Below are positions 1 through 5,276 of a stretch of 10,251 nt of DNA, piece after piece. A program made the translations under genes and the position numbers. Source of the DNA: Spirogloea muscicola (lineage: Eukaryota > Streptophyta > Zygnematophyceae > Spirogloeales > Spirogloeaceae); NCBI GenBank assembly GCA_009602725.1, contig WELB01000286.1, positions 47,697 to 57,947 of the forward strand, read 5' to 3'. The notes under the pieces were generated by a model. The model did no database searches, was not told the DNA's origin, and worked only from the letters and a program-made list of their open reading frames with translations. Every line of letters begins with the position of its first letter. Positions within the stretch are counted from its first letter, which is position 1.

Positions 1-41
<41 letters not shown>
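1..41. repeat. Poly(T) tract, 41 nt
   Basis: An uninterrupted run of T opens the window and stops exactly where a 5'-truncated plus-strand LINE copy begins. It could be the poly(A) tail of a minus-strand element lying to the left, or an artefact at a contig or read end. Tails elsewhere in the window are CTT-rich, so pure T is out of style here. Confidence 0.9.
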
Positions 42-42
42 C

Positions 43-348
43 GACGAGTTCGTCCCCCTGGCTGTGGACGTGCATGGGGCTCTCGGATCCCACTGGCTCG
101 ACCTGTTGGCCAGGCTTGCACGGTGCGCTGTGTCCCGCAGGCGCGGTGAGCCGGCTGACTTCAACGCCGCTGGCTCGTGGGCTCAGGTGTATCGTATGCG
201 CTTGTCCGTCTCCCTCCAGCGGTCCATGTCCCACGCCTTGCATCTGCGTGCTGGCCGTGCTCTCGCTGCGGCCTCCGGCTTTCGTCAGGGGGATAGTTTA
301 CCGGCAGCTAGTCTGTCGGATGTGAGGCTCCTCACTCGTAACTACTAA
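43..348 (+). pseudogene. LINE ORF2 C-terminal remnant, family A copy 1
   Basis: An open frame of about 101 codons runs from DEFVPLAVDVHG through WLDLLARLARCAVSRRRGE, FNAAGSWAQVYRMRL, SLQRSM and HLRAGRALAAASGF to DVRLLTRNY and TAA at 346-348. It starts mid-domain right after the poly(T) and has no credible initiation codon, so it is a 5'-truncated copy rather than a gene. The FxPLAxxxxG pattern near the end of a long ORF is, as I recall, typical of LINE ORF2 proteins in algae and protists. A close copy lies at 4387-4699. The reading frame is undamaged, so this is one of the younger-looking copies. No catalytic reverse-transcriptase or endonuclease residues are present in the piece. Confidence 0.75.
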
Positions 349-502
349 GTGGTCCATCCTCCCCCGTTCTGCCATAGCCTCTTCAGGCCCCGCAGTCGCT
401 GCTTAGCTCGTAGTTTGGCCCCTTCGAACCTTGTCAATTCTTTTCGGGCTGGCTTCTCACAGCCCTTGCCCCCTTTGGGAGAGCCACTTCTTCTTTCAAT
501 AA
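349..502 (+). mobile_element. Family A LINE 3' UTR with stem-loop and CTT tail
   Basis: Follows the stop codon of the family A remnant. It contains CCCCTTCGAACCTTGTCAATTC, split here as CCCCTTCGAAC then CTTGTCAATTC, and a hairpin: GGGCTG at 446-451 pairs with CAGCCC at 460-465 across an 8-nt loop. Next comes TTGCCCC and a GAGCCACTTCTTCTTTC tail. The same order is seen at 1480-1592/1721-1741, 4228-4357, 4700-4800 and, inverted, at 10060-10213. Confidence 0.75.
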
Positions 503-604
503 CGTGCAGGGCGCGCTTTAAGTCAGGCCTCCGGCTTTCGTGGCGGCGCTCCAGCTCCCCAAGTTAGCTTGTCGGAATTGTTTGTGCTCACCCGCGGGTA
601 CTGA
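503..604 (+). pseudogene. LINE ORF2 C-terminal remnant, family B copy 1
   Basis: Thirty-three codons in frame: RAGRALSQASGFRGG, then APAPQVSLSELF and VLTRGY with TGA at 602-604. RAGRALxxASGFR and xLTRGY-stop match the ends of all other copies, which fixes frame and strand. The piece begins directly after the CTT tail and CAATAA of the upstream family A copy, so it is a head-to-tail, strongly 5'-truncated insertion. Too short to be detected without the family alignment. Confidence 0.75.
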
Positions 605-732
605 TGTCACCCTAGGTTTCCGTATTATGTGGCCCTGTTTAGTTTGCCCTAGACTGCTTGAACATCGTACCAGCTTGAATTGGCCTCCATTTTCATGCGC
701 CCCGCGCACCTTCTCTTCTTTCACTAGTGTCT
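605..732 (+). mobile_element. Family B LINE 3' UTR
   Basis: Starts GTCACCC after the stop codon and includes CTTGAATTGGCC, TTTTCATGC and CCCGCGCACCTTCTCTTC. These blocks recur near 1142-1290, 3625-3771 and 3957-4012. The GGGCTGG hairpin of the other families is absent. The end is CTT-rich. Confidence 0.6.
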
Positions 733-772
733 AACGTCACCCTGTTACCTTAGGCACCTTAGCATAGCCCCG
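733..772 (+). mobile_element. Isolated piece of family B 3' UTR
   Basis: About 38 nt (GTCACCCTGTTACCTTAGGC onward) match the first part of the family B 3' UTR at 3628-3665. There is no coding end in front, so this is a second, UTR-only fragment set against the previous tail. Confidence 0.55.
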
Positions 773-780
773 TCAGACCA

Positions 781-1003
781 TTGACCGGCGGCGGGGTCTG
801 CCGGGGGCGCTGCCCGGCTTCGACGCCGCCGGTTCGCTCGCCCAGGTATTGCGTATGCGCCTGGCGGGCTCGTTTCGACGCTCCCTAGCCTATGCGGTCC
901 ACACACGAGCAGGCCGTGCTATGGCTGCTCCTCTGGGTCTCGGCGGAGTGCCTCTTTCCCTGCAGTGAGCTATTCTGACTTAATGTTGCTCGCTCGCAGG
1001 TAC
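781..1003 (+). pseudogene. LINE ORF2 C-terminal remnant, family C copy 1, broken
   Basis: Encodes ALPGFDAAGSLAQVLRMRL, then RRSLAYAV, HTRAGRAMAA, and in a shifted frame SGSRRSASFPAVSYSDLMLL and ARRY. Compared with the open copies at 6228-6354 and 9727-10032, one base is missing near 922-925 (GCTGCTCC against GCTGCTGCC), which shifts the frame. The terminal stop is also lost: TAC at 1001-1003 is followed by AGA instead of TGA. A proximal segment (ACCGGCGGCGGGGTCTGCC) also resembles 6575-6600 and 9930-9945 on the minus strand. Confidence 0.7.
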
Positions 1004-1141
1004 AGAGCGTCCCATTGCATCGTCTCGTGTTTGTAGTGTAGTCCTTTTCGGCACCTTGTTTCTTTGGGCTTTGCACAGTGTCCATTCTTTCTGGGCTGGC
1101 TTTGCCAGCCCCTTCTTCTCTCTCGGCGAGCACTTTCTTCT
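1004..1141 (+). mobile_element. Family C LINE 3' UTR with perfect 8-bp stem-loop
   Basis: Contains TAGTGTAGTCCTTTTCGGC and CAGTGTCCATTC, then GGGCTGGC at 1093-1100 paired perfectly with GCCAGCCC at 1104-1111 around a TTT loop. It closes with CTCGGCGAGCACTTTCTTC at about 1122-1140. This is the cleanest plus-strand form of the shared 3' hairpin. Confidence 0.8.
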
Positions 1142-1290
1142 TTAGCCTAGGGCTCCGCTTTATGTAGCCTTGTTCATTTCACACTTGATTCTGCCTGAAG
1201 AATGAATTGGCTTGAAGTGGCCACGCTTTCACTTCATGTGCACCGCGCGCCTTCCTCCTTTCTTTCATCTGTTCATTCCCTGGCCTTGCA
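1142..1290 (+). mobile_element. Truncated family B 3' UTR
   Basis: Begins within the family B UTR (CTTTATGTAGCCTTGTT, TTCTGCCTGAAGAATG, TTGGCTTGAAGTGGCC, CACCGCGCGCCTTC) directly after the family C CTT tail. The same blocks occur in the same order at 3650-3771. There is no coding end, so truncation fell inside the UTR. Confidence 0.6.
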
Positions 1291-1293
1291 CAG

Positions 1294-1479
1294 CAACGCC
1301 TCTAGCTCATGGGCCCCGGTTTATCGCATGCGCTTGTCGGTCTCCCTTCAGCCGTCCATGGCACACGCCTTGCATCTGCGTGCTGGCCGTGCTCTCGCTG
1401 CAGCCTCTGGATTTCGCCAAGGGGATTTGTTCCGGCAGCTACTTCGTCGAATTTGAGGCTCCTCACTAGTCGCTACTGA
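1294..1479 (+). pseudogene. LINE ORF2 C-terminal remnant, family A copy 2, frameshifted
   Basis: Reads NASSSWAPVYRMRLSVSLQ, then PSMAHALHLRAGRALAAASG and FRQGD. After a one-base deletion near 1429-1434 the true end continues in another frame as LRLLTSRY with TGA at 1477-1479. Unshifted, the frame stops early at 1454-1456. Close to copy 1 at 180-348. The 5' boundary near 1294 is a truncation point against a CTT-rich stretch of family B. Confidence 0.7.
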
Positions 1480-1592
1480 GTGGTCCCAACTCTCGTTCTG
1501 ACAGCGCTTTAGGCCCCTCCGTCATTGTGCCCCTTCGAACCTTTGTCAATTCTTTTTGGGCTGACTTTTCACAGCCCTTGCCCCCATTGGGA
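1480..1592 (+). mobile_element. Family A 3' UTR, left part, interrupted by an insertion
   Basis: Carries CCCCTTCGAACC and the hairpin GGGCTG 1558-1563 with CAGCCC 1572-1577, then TTGCCCCCATTGGGA. At 1593 it is interrupted by an antisense element and resumes at 1721 with CATTGGGAGAGCCACTTC. Copies at 466-500 and 4331-4350 show the uninterrupted order. Confidence 0.75.
1585..1592. repeat. Target-site duplication, left copy
   Basis: CATTGGGA immediately precedes the inserted minus-strand element and is repeated exactly at 1721-1728 beyond its other end. In uninterrupted family A copies the equivalent sequence occurs once. Confidence 0.8.
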
Positions 1593-1720
1593 AAAAAAGA
1601 AGAAAGAAGACAGTGCTCGCCCATAGAGAAGAGGAGCTAGCAAAGTGAGCTCAAAAAAGAATGGACAATGTAAATGCCAAAAGAATGAAGGTGCCAAAAA
1701 AGGACTACACTACAAAAACA
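1593..1720 (-). mobile_element. 128-nt family C insertion flanked by 8-bp duplications
   Basis: Read on the minus strand it starts in the family C UTR (TTTTTGTAGTGTAGTCC), passes ACATTGTCCATTC, a degenerate stem-loop (plus-strand arms 1634-1641 and 1645-1652) and GGGCGAGCACTG, and ends in a CTTCTTTCTTC-plus-T tail. It contains only UTR, so it was severely 5'-truncated. The 8-bp direct repeats at both edges and the interrupted host copy are what target-primed reverse transcription leaves. In the stem, pair 2 is A-U instead of G-C, and two other pairs are lost. Confidence 0.85.
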
Positions 1721-1728
1721 CATTGGGA
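1721..1728. repeat. Target-site duplication, right copy
   Basis: Second CATTGGGA, matching 1585-1592, joined to the continuing family A sequence GAGAGCCACTTCTTC. Confidence 0.8.
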
Positions 1729-1743
1729 GAGCCACTTCTTCCT
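1721..1743 (+). mobile_element. Family A 3' UTR, right part and tail
   Basis: Continuation of the interrupted family A copy: CATTGGGAGAGCCACTTC and a CTTCC tail. The next copy's coding end begins at the tail. Confidence 0.7.
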
Positions 1744-1803
1744 CCTGCCTCCTTCCCTGCAACGAGCTACTCCGACTTGATGTTGCTCACTCGAGGGTAC
1801 TGA
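1744..1803 (+). pseudogene. LINE ORF2 last 19 codons, family C copy 2
   Basis: PASFPATSYSDLMLLTRGY followed by TGA at 1801-1803. It is almost identical to the minus-strand family C ends at 6228 and 9727, which fixes frame and strand. It starts right at the CTT tail of the interrupted family A copy, so nearly all of the ORF was lost on insertion. Confidence 0.75.
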
Positions 1804-1938
1804 GCTTCCCTAGTGCGTTGTCTTGTTTGGTAGTGTAGTCCTTTTTCGGCTCCTCTTTCTTTGGTTTTGGTCATTATCCATTCTTTTTGGGCTGGCTTTT
1901 GCCAGCCCTCTTTCTATGGCACGCACTTCTTCTTCTTG
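1804..1938 (+). mobile_element. Family C 3' UTR with perfect stem-loop
   Basis: Contains GTAGTGTAGTCCTTTTTCGG and TTATCCATTC, then GGGCTGGC at 1889-1896 and GCCAGCCC at 1901-1908 with a TTTT loop. It ends CACGCACTTCTTCTTCTTG. A long open frame crosses this block, but it is a chance reading of UTR sequence. Confidence 0.8.
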
Positions 1939-2480
1939 CACAGCCAGCCGCACGAAGAGAGAGCTTACTTTCTTGCACGGCCAGCCGCCGCCGCTTGGGT
2001 ACTCTCTAAATAATTCCTTCGGGCTGGCCTGTCACAGCCATGGCCTTTGCATTGACATAGCTAATTCTTCATGTCTTTCTTCTGGGACCTTGTTCAAGCT
2101 CCTGTGTGCTTCCATTTCTGAGTGGCTACTTGGTTCACTGTGTGCTTCAGAGCTTTTCTGTGGCCCCTTCGAACTCTGCTCATTCTTTTTTCAGGGCCCG
2201 CCTCTCAGAGCCACCGCCCTTTACTGGAAGCGTCATTTCTTCTATTTAACAGAGCCCTCGCCCCCACTGCAGGAGCTGCTTCTTCATGCAGTGCTTGTGT
2301 TCCTACATTATATGAGCTCAGCGTCTCTTCTGCGTCTCTACTCCATCAGCTTTGTGTGGGCTGGCCCTTGCATCCTTGGCGGAGTGCTGCTTTTCCAGTG
2401 GGAAGAGGAGCGTCTGTTCTTGGTGCTGGGCGGAAAGTGTAAAGAATGCTGTGGATCGCCAAGCCCGGCCTGCCGGCAGA
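1939..2480 (+). mobile_element. Eroded stack of LINE 3' ends, mostly family A-like
   Basis: No recognisable coding end. A weak hairpin (GGGCTGGCCTGTCACAGCC at about 2015-2033) follows ATTCCTTC. Near 2160-2215, GGCCCCTTCGAACTCTGC and a degraded GGGCCC...AGAGCC stem repeat the family A order. Around 2252-2290, CAGAGCCCTCGCCCCCACTG and a GCTTCTTCAT tail look like another family A end. A 270-codon open frame (1823-2635) spans all of this, but it enters and leaves through identifiable 3' UTR sequence and is not a gene. Confidence 0.45.
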
Positions 2481-2678
2481 AAGAAGAAGAGCTCGCCCAT
2501 AGAGAAGAGGGGCTGGCAAAGCCAACCCAAAAAGAATGGACAATGTCCAAAGCAGAGCAAGGAAAAGCGGGGAGGCATTGGCATGCAACGGTAAAAATGA
2601 GCAACGGTTACTGCAGGCGCAGAAGGTGCCGGTAAGTAAAACCACACGGCTGGACACTACACGACTGCAGATGGAAGC
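2481..2678 (-). mobile_element. Family C 3' UTR with wobble-paired stem-loop
   Basis: On the minus strand it runs from the stop codon at 2679-2681 through a TAGTGTCC-like piece and TTTGGACATTGTCCATTC to the stem-loop (plus-strand arms 2510-2517 and 2521-2528). It ends at about 2481 in GGGCGAGCTCTTCTTCTTTC. In the sense RNA the arm change C to U at pair 4 leaves a G-U wobble. About 45 nt around 2570-2615 are not shared with other family C copies. Confidence 0.7.
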
Positions 2679-2863
2679 TCAGTATTTACGAGTGAGCAAC
2701 AGCAAGTCCGAGTAAGTCGCAGCTGGGAAGCGGCACTCCGTCGAGACCCAGAGGCAGCAGCCATAGGGCGGCCTGCTCGCGAGTGGGACTGCGTAAGCCA
2801 GGGAGCGCTGAAGCCGGGGAGATGCATGCGGAAGATTTGCGCGAGCGAGCCGGCAGCGTTGAA
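2679..2863 (-). pseudogene. LINE ORF2 C-terminal remnant, family C copy 3, frameshifted
   Basis: Read on the minus strand: FNAAGSLAQIFRMHL, SRAGRPMAAASGSRRSAAS, then after a one-base deletion near 2735 FPAATYSDLLLLTRKY with TGA at 2679-2681. It begins with FNA exactly where a CTTTCTTC tail (2861-2872) ends; the TTC of the tail also reads as the first codon, so the join may have used microhomology. Compared with copy 5 (9727-10032), the VSFQRSLA segment is altered. Confidence 0.7.
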
Positions 2864-2967
2864 GAAAGTGGTCGCCCATAGAAGAAAGAGCTCGCCCATA
2901 GAGAAAGTGCTCGCTCATTGAGGATAGGGGCTGGAAAAGCAAGGAGAGGGGCTGGAGAAGAGGAGAA
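2864..2967 (-). repeat. Iterated ultra-short LINE 3' termini
   Basis: On the minus strand the last about 20 nt of the element (TCTATGGGCGAGCNCTTTCTTC type) recur in close succession: plus-strand matches at 2864-2880, 2881-2903 and 2904-2937. The third is preceded by half a hairpin (GGGGCTGG), and another partial GGGGCTGG follows at 2947-2954. Individual units carry little besides the terminal tag. Confidence 0.7.
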
Positions 2968-3068
2968 GAAATTGCTCGCCCATTGAGAATAGGGGCTGGA
3001 AAAGCCAGCCCACAAAAGAATCAGCAAAGGACGAGAAGGGGGCCAGGGGAAGCGCTAAGAAAAACAAG
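2968..3068 (-). mobile_element. Family E 3' UTR with stem-loop
   Basis: Minus strand: CTTAGCGCTTCCCCTGGCC, CCCTTCTCGTCC, GATTC, then a stem of seven pairs (plus-strand arms 2993-2999 and 3005-3011) and CTATTCTCAATGGGCGAGC with an ATTTCTTC tail. Matches the plus-strand family E UTRs at 3423-3571 and 5026-5153. Confidence 0.75.
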
Positions 3069-3127
3069 CACACATTGAGAAGAGGGGCTGGCAAGCCAGC
3101 CCAAAACAAATGGACAATGTCCAAAGC
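3069..3127 (-). mobile_element. Family C 3' UTR fragment with perfect stem-loop
   Basis: Minus strand: GCTTTGGACATTGTCCATTT, GGGCTGGC paired with GCCAGCCC (plus-strand arms 3085-3092 and 3095-3102, two-base loop), then CCTCTTCTCAATGTG. The coding part is joined at about 3128, with the ORF end and upper UTR missing. Confidence 0.7.
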
Positions 3128-3289
3128 CCGGAAGACCTGCGCTAGTGAGCCAGCGGCGTTGAAGGCGGCCTTGCTCACCTCCCCTGCCGGACACCGGACA
3201 CCAAGCCGGGCCAACAGGTCAAAATAGAAAGGGTCGAAGAGGGCGGAAGGCGCCAAATCCACAGAGTTACGCAAAGCGCCAACAGTCAA
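3128..3289 (-). pseudogene. LINE ORF2 remnant with internal deletion into the UTR
   Basis: Minus strand: LAPSALFDPFYFDLLARLG, then CPAGEVSKAAFNAAGSLAQV and FR, continuing straight into GCTTTGGACATTGTCC of a family C 3' UTR. FDLLARL, GEVSKAAF and NAAGSLAQVFR align with the family A segment at 95-190. Everything from RMRL to the stop codon is deleted. The upstream part (3240-3289) aligns poorly with VPLAVDVHG. Confidence 0.6.
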
Positions 3290-3317
3290 TAAGAGGCATG
3301 CCTGGAGCTGCTAGCCG

Positions 3318-3422
3318 TCCAGGCGGGCCGCCGGGCGGCCGCCGGCCCCTCGTGGCGGGCCCCGCTCTCCTCTCCAGGACCCTAGCCTCTGTGATTTGCG
3401 GCTGCTTAGCAGGGGTTACTGA
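3318..3422 (+). pseudogene. LINE ORF2 C-terminal remnant, family E copy 1, GC-rich
   Basis: AGRRAAAGPSWRAP (frame beginning about 3322) corresponds to AGRALAAASGFRQG. After a frameshift, DPSLCDLRLLSRGY ends in TGA at 3420-3422. The 5' third (about 3318-3365) is almost pure G+C, unlike its neighbours. The SDLRLLSRGY end and the following UTR match the copy at 4944-5153. Confidence 0.6.
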
Positions 3423-3571
3423 GTAATTTGTAGCTGCTTTCTTTCTTTGTGTGCTTTGGTTTCTTAGCGCTTCCTCTGGCTTCCTCTGGCCCCCTTCTCG
3501 TTCTTTGTTCATTCTTTTTTGGGCTGGCTTGTCCAGCCCCTATCCTCAATGGGCGAGCCCTTTCTCCCTCC
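3423..3571 (+). mobile_element. Family E 3' UTR with stem-loop
   Basis: Contains CTTAGCGCTTCCTCTGG followed by a repeated CTTCCTCTGG, then CCCCCTTCTCGTTC, TTCATTC and a seven-pair stem: GGGCTGG 3521-3527, CCAGCCC 3533-3539, CTTGT loop. Ends CTCAATGGGCGAGCCCTTTC. The 10-nt CTTCCTCTGG duplication is absent from 5026-5153. Confidence 0.75.
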
Positions 3572-3624
3572 GCCCTCCTCCCCAAGTTAGCTTGTCGGAT
3601 CCGTATGTGCTCACCCGTTGGTAC
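3572..3624 (+). pseudogene. LINE ORF2 C-terminal remnant, family B copy 2, stop lost
   Basis: RPPPQVSLSDPYVLTRWY ends at TAC 3622-3624, where TGA is expected but AAA follows. It aligns with APQVSLSELFVLTRGY at 551-601. The 5' end abuts the CTT-type tail of the family E copy. Confidence 0.65.
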
Positions 3625-3771
3625 AAACGTCACACTGTTACCTTAGCCACCTTAGCGTGGGGCTTTGTTTTATGTAGCCTTGTTGTTTCCCTCTAGTTTC
3701 TGCCTGAATAATGTTGTTTGGCTTGACTTGGCCCTTACATGTCATGCACACTGCGCGCCTCCGCCCCACCC
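3625..3771 (+). mobile_element. Family B 3' UTR, most complete copy
   Basis: Ordered blocks: CGTCACACTGTTACCTTAGC, CACCTTAGC, TTTTATGTAGCCTTGTT, TTCTGCCTGAATAATG, GGCTTGACTTGGCC, and CACTGCGCGCCTCC at the end. This copy links the partial family B pieces at 605-772 and 1142-1290. Confidence 0.65.
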
Positions 3772-3778
3772 TTAATCA

Positions 3779-3908
3779 GCGCCCTGTCTGCCTCGCCTGT
3801 GTCTGCCTTGCCTGTGGCTCCATCATGAACACCTGTATGCATCTGGCTGGCCTTTCACAGCCGGTCTTGAATATCAGCAGCCGCATTCTTCTTCTTCCTC
3901 TTCTTATT
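3779..3908 (+). mobile_element. Family F 3' UTR with stem-loop and CTT microsatellite
   Basis: GCGCCCTGTCTGCCTCGCC, TGTGGCTCCATCATGAACAC, TATGCATCT, GGCTG 3845-3849 paired with CAGCC 3858-3862, ATATCAGCAGCCGCATT, then an ATTCTTCTTCTTCC-rich tail. It matches 8567-8672, where it follows the family F ORF stop directly. Here no coding part precedes it, and about 15 nt (CCTGTGTCTGCCTTG) are partly duplicated. Confidence 0.7.
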
Positions 3909-3956
3909 AGTGCCCCTCTTAGCCAGCTTATTTCCCCGTTATCAGGACTTTTGTAA

Positions 3957-4012
3957 GGCTTGAATTGGTTTCTTTTCAAGTTTCCTGCACTCCGCGCGCT
4001 TCTCTATTATTA
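3957..4012 (+). mobile_element. Family B 3' UTR fragment
   Basis: AGGCTTGAATTGG, TTTCCTGCACTCCGCGCGC and TTCTC resemble the last third of the family B UTR at 678-722. The preceding 3909-3956 shows nothing identifiable. Confidence 0.45.
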
Positions 4013-4065
4013 CTGGAAGACCTCACTTCTTATCCTGCACTTGCATCTGCTGGCTTCCGAGCTTG

Positions 4066-4227
4066 GCCGCCCAGGCCCTCTCTCTCTCGCGCATGCGACC
4101 ATTTCCCTTCAGCAGTCCATGAACACGCCATGCACCTGCGTGCTGGCCGTGCTCTCGCTCCGCCTCTAGCTTCGGTCAGGGGGAGCAGCTAATCTGGGAG
4201 TTGAGGCTCCTCACTCGTATTTACTGA
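4066..4227 (+). pseudogene. LINE ORF2 C-terminal remnant, family A copy 3, multiply shifted
   Basis: Pieces in three frames: RMRPFPFSS (RMRLSVSLQ equivalent), then CACCTGCGTGCTGGCCGTGC giving HLRAGRALA, then LRLLTRIY with TGA at 4225-4227. At DNA level it is clearly colinear with 190-348, but with several small indels and an early TGA. An older-looking copy than those at 43 and 4387. Confidence 0.65.
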
Positions 4228-4357
4228 CTGGTGCATCCTACACCAGTTCTGAGCTAGCGTTCATGGCCCCTTCGTAATGTCAGCCCCTTCGAAATCTGTC
4301 AACTCTTTTCGGGCTGACTTCTCAGAGCCCTTGCCCCCAGTGGGAGAGCAACTTTTT
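4228..4357 (+). mobile_element. Family A 3' UTR, weakened stem
   Basis: GGCCCCTTCG appears twice in similar form (about 4265 and 4292). Hairpin GGGCT 4311-4315 with AGCCC 4326-4330: the sixth pair of other copies is G opposite G here. TTGCCCCCAGTGGGAGAGC and CAACTTTTT close the copy. Confidence 0.65.
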
Positions 4358-4386
4358 GGTAACCTCTAGTCAGCAAGTGCATCTCG
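4358..4386 (-). pseudogene. Antisense scrap of a LINE ORF2 end
   Basis: On the minus strand, GAGATGCACTTGCTGACTAG then AGGTTA reads EMHLLTRG(Y), matching DLHHLTRG at 9200-9228 and DLHLLTRSY at 6471. About 29 nt lie between a plus-strand family A tail and the next plus-strand family A copy. Confidence 0.5.
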
Positions 4387-4699
4387 GCAGGGGACGAGTT
4401 CGTCCCCCTGGCCGTCGATGTGCACGGGGCTTCCGGGTCCCAGTGGCTCGAACTGCTGGCCCGGCTTGCGCGACGCGCTGTGTCCCGCAGGCGAGGTGAG
4501 CAGGCCGCCTTTACCGCCGCTGGCTTGCTAGCTCAGGTCTTTCGTATGCGCCTCTCCATCTCACCCCAGCGGTCCATGGCCAACGCCTTGCATCTGCGTG
4601 CTGGCCGTGCTCTAGCTGCAGCCTCTGGCTTTTGTCACGGGGATTACTTCCCAGGCTGCTTGTCTGTCGGATTTGCGGATCCTCACCCGTGGTTACTGA
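4387..4699 (+). pseudogene. LINE ORF2 C-terminal remnant, family A copy 4
   Basis: AGDEFVPLAVDVHG, SGSQWLELLARLARRAVSRR, GEQAAFTAAGLLAQVFRMRL, SISPQRSMANALHLRAGRAL, AAASGFCHGDYF. A one-base insertion near 4655 then shifts to LSDLRILTRGY with TGA at 4697-4699. Apart from that shift this is the best match to copy 1, and it shows three codons upstream of the point where copy 1 is cut. No initiation codon; the truncation point sits behind the antisense scrap at 4358-4386. Confidence 0.75.
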
Positions 4700-4800
4700 G
4701 TGTTTCATCCTACTGGCCAAGCTCTAAGAACAGCGCTTTTGGCCCCTGTGGACCGGCTTTTCGGGCTGGCTGTCCACAGCCCATGTGTAATGAACCGGCC
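4700..4800 (+). mobile_element. Family A 3' UTR with stem-loop
   Basis: TGGCCCCTGTGG, CTTTTC, then GGGCTG 4763-4768 paired with CAGCCC 4777-4782 over an 8-nt loop. The usual TTGCCCCCATTGGG after the hairpin is missing and is replaced by ATGTGTAATGAACCGG, so the copy is cut or fused about ten bases past the stem. Confidence 0.65.
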
Positions 4801-4943
4801 GTTCGGTAAAGCCACACGGCTGTGTTATAATCACATGACCGACTATTTGGGACGAGTAGCCGCCAGGTGGCGGACTGGGTTGCCGGGCAGATGCCCCGCC
4901 CAGAGGCAGGCCCCGCCCGTTCGAAAGAAGAAGAAGAAATACC
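4801..4943. other. Unassigned GC-rich spacer with an AAG run
   Basis: No coding end or UTR block of the six families. It holds AGCCACACGGCTGTG (a small inverted repeat also partly present at 2641-2653), a G+C-rich stretch with two CCCCGCCC blocks at 4889-4918, and GAAAGAAGAAGAAGAA at 4923-4938, which on the minus strand resembles a CTT tail. It could be host sequence or an eroded minus-strand end. Confidence 0.4.
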
Positions 4944-5025
4944 CCTCGCCAGGATTCACCCGTTCAAGGGAGGAGACCTTTGGCCCAGCATCTCTGATCT
5001 GCGGCTGCTTAGCAGGGGTTACTGA
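4944..5025 (+). pseudogene. LINE ORF2 C-terminal remnant, family E copy 2
   Basis: LARIHPF then, in the stop-matched frame, QGGDLWPSISDLRLLSRGY with TGA at 5023-5025. QGDxxPxxxSDLRLLxRGY matches family A and the other family E copy at 3378-3422. The upstream cut lies just after an AAG-rich run. Confidence 0.6.
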
Positions 5026-5153
5026 GTGTCTCGTAGCAGCTTTGTTTCTGTTACTTAGCGCTTCCCCTGGCCCCCTTCTCGTACTCTGTTCATTCTTTTT
5101 CGGGCTGGTTGTTCCAGCCCCTATTCTCAATGGACGAGCACTTTCTTCTTCTT
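5026..5153 (+). mobile_element. Family E 3' UTR with stem-loop and CTT tail
   Basis: CTTAGCGCTTCCCCTGGCC, CCCTTCTCGTAC, TTCATTC, GGGCTGG 5102-5108 with CCAGCCC 5114-5120 and a TTGTT loop, then CTCAATGGACGAGCACTTTC and TTCTTCTTT. The clearest family E 3' end. Confidence 0.8.
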
Positions 5154-5155
5154 TG

Positions 5156-5197
5156 GGCGTGCCGCAAGGCGGGCCTTGGGGCGACCCGCTCACACCC
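5156..5197 (+). pseudogene. Possible reverse-transcriptase motif fragment
   Basis: GVPQGGPWGDPLTP in one frame resembles the GVxQGDPxGPLLF block that forms part of the fingers/palm of LINE reverse transcriptases. It is wedged between a family E tail and a minus-strand family D end, so only about 14 codons remain. The Q-G-x-P-x-G-x-P-L spacing fits, but so short a match can arise by chance. Confidence 0.4.
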
Positions 5198-5204
5198 CTG
5201 AAGG

Positions 5205-5276
5205 GAAAGCGCGGCCAGATTGACTGGTGGCTGGGAAAGGCCAGCCCAAAAGAATGGACAAGGTCTGAGGGAGCTT
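5205..5276 (-). mobile_element. Family D 3' UTR with stem-loop
   Basis: Minus strand: AGCTCCCTCAGACCTTGTCC, ATTC, stem (plus-strand arms 5229-5234 and 5241-5246, six-base loop), CACCAGTCAATCTGGCCGCG and CTTTCCC. The same block occurs at 6355-6470 (minus) and 9293-9413 (plus). Confidence 0.7.

Noticed and set aside
446-465. GC stem followed by T-rich sequence as a bacterial intrinsic terminator
   Set aside because: The T-rich part precedes the stem on the sense strand in most copies, the sequence recurs within LINE 3' ends, and nothing else is bacterial.
1823-2635. Longest open frame of the window (270 codons, plus strand, hydrophobic start resembling a signal or membrane protein)
   Set aside because: Its first 40 codons are a family C 3' UTR including the hairpin, and its last 50 are the reverse complement of another family C 3' UTR. 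Pyrimidine-rich UTR reads as Leu/Phe/Ser, which mimics a membrane segment.
2864-3102. CRISPR-like array of short repeats
   Set aside because: Units vary in length, lack regular spacers, and are identifiable as LINE 3' termini.
2915-3289. Minus-strand frame of 124 codons as one gene
   Set aside because: Only the first third is LINE ORF2-like; the rest is translated 3' UTR with hairpins.
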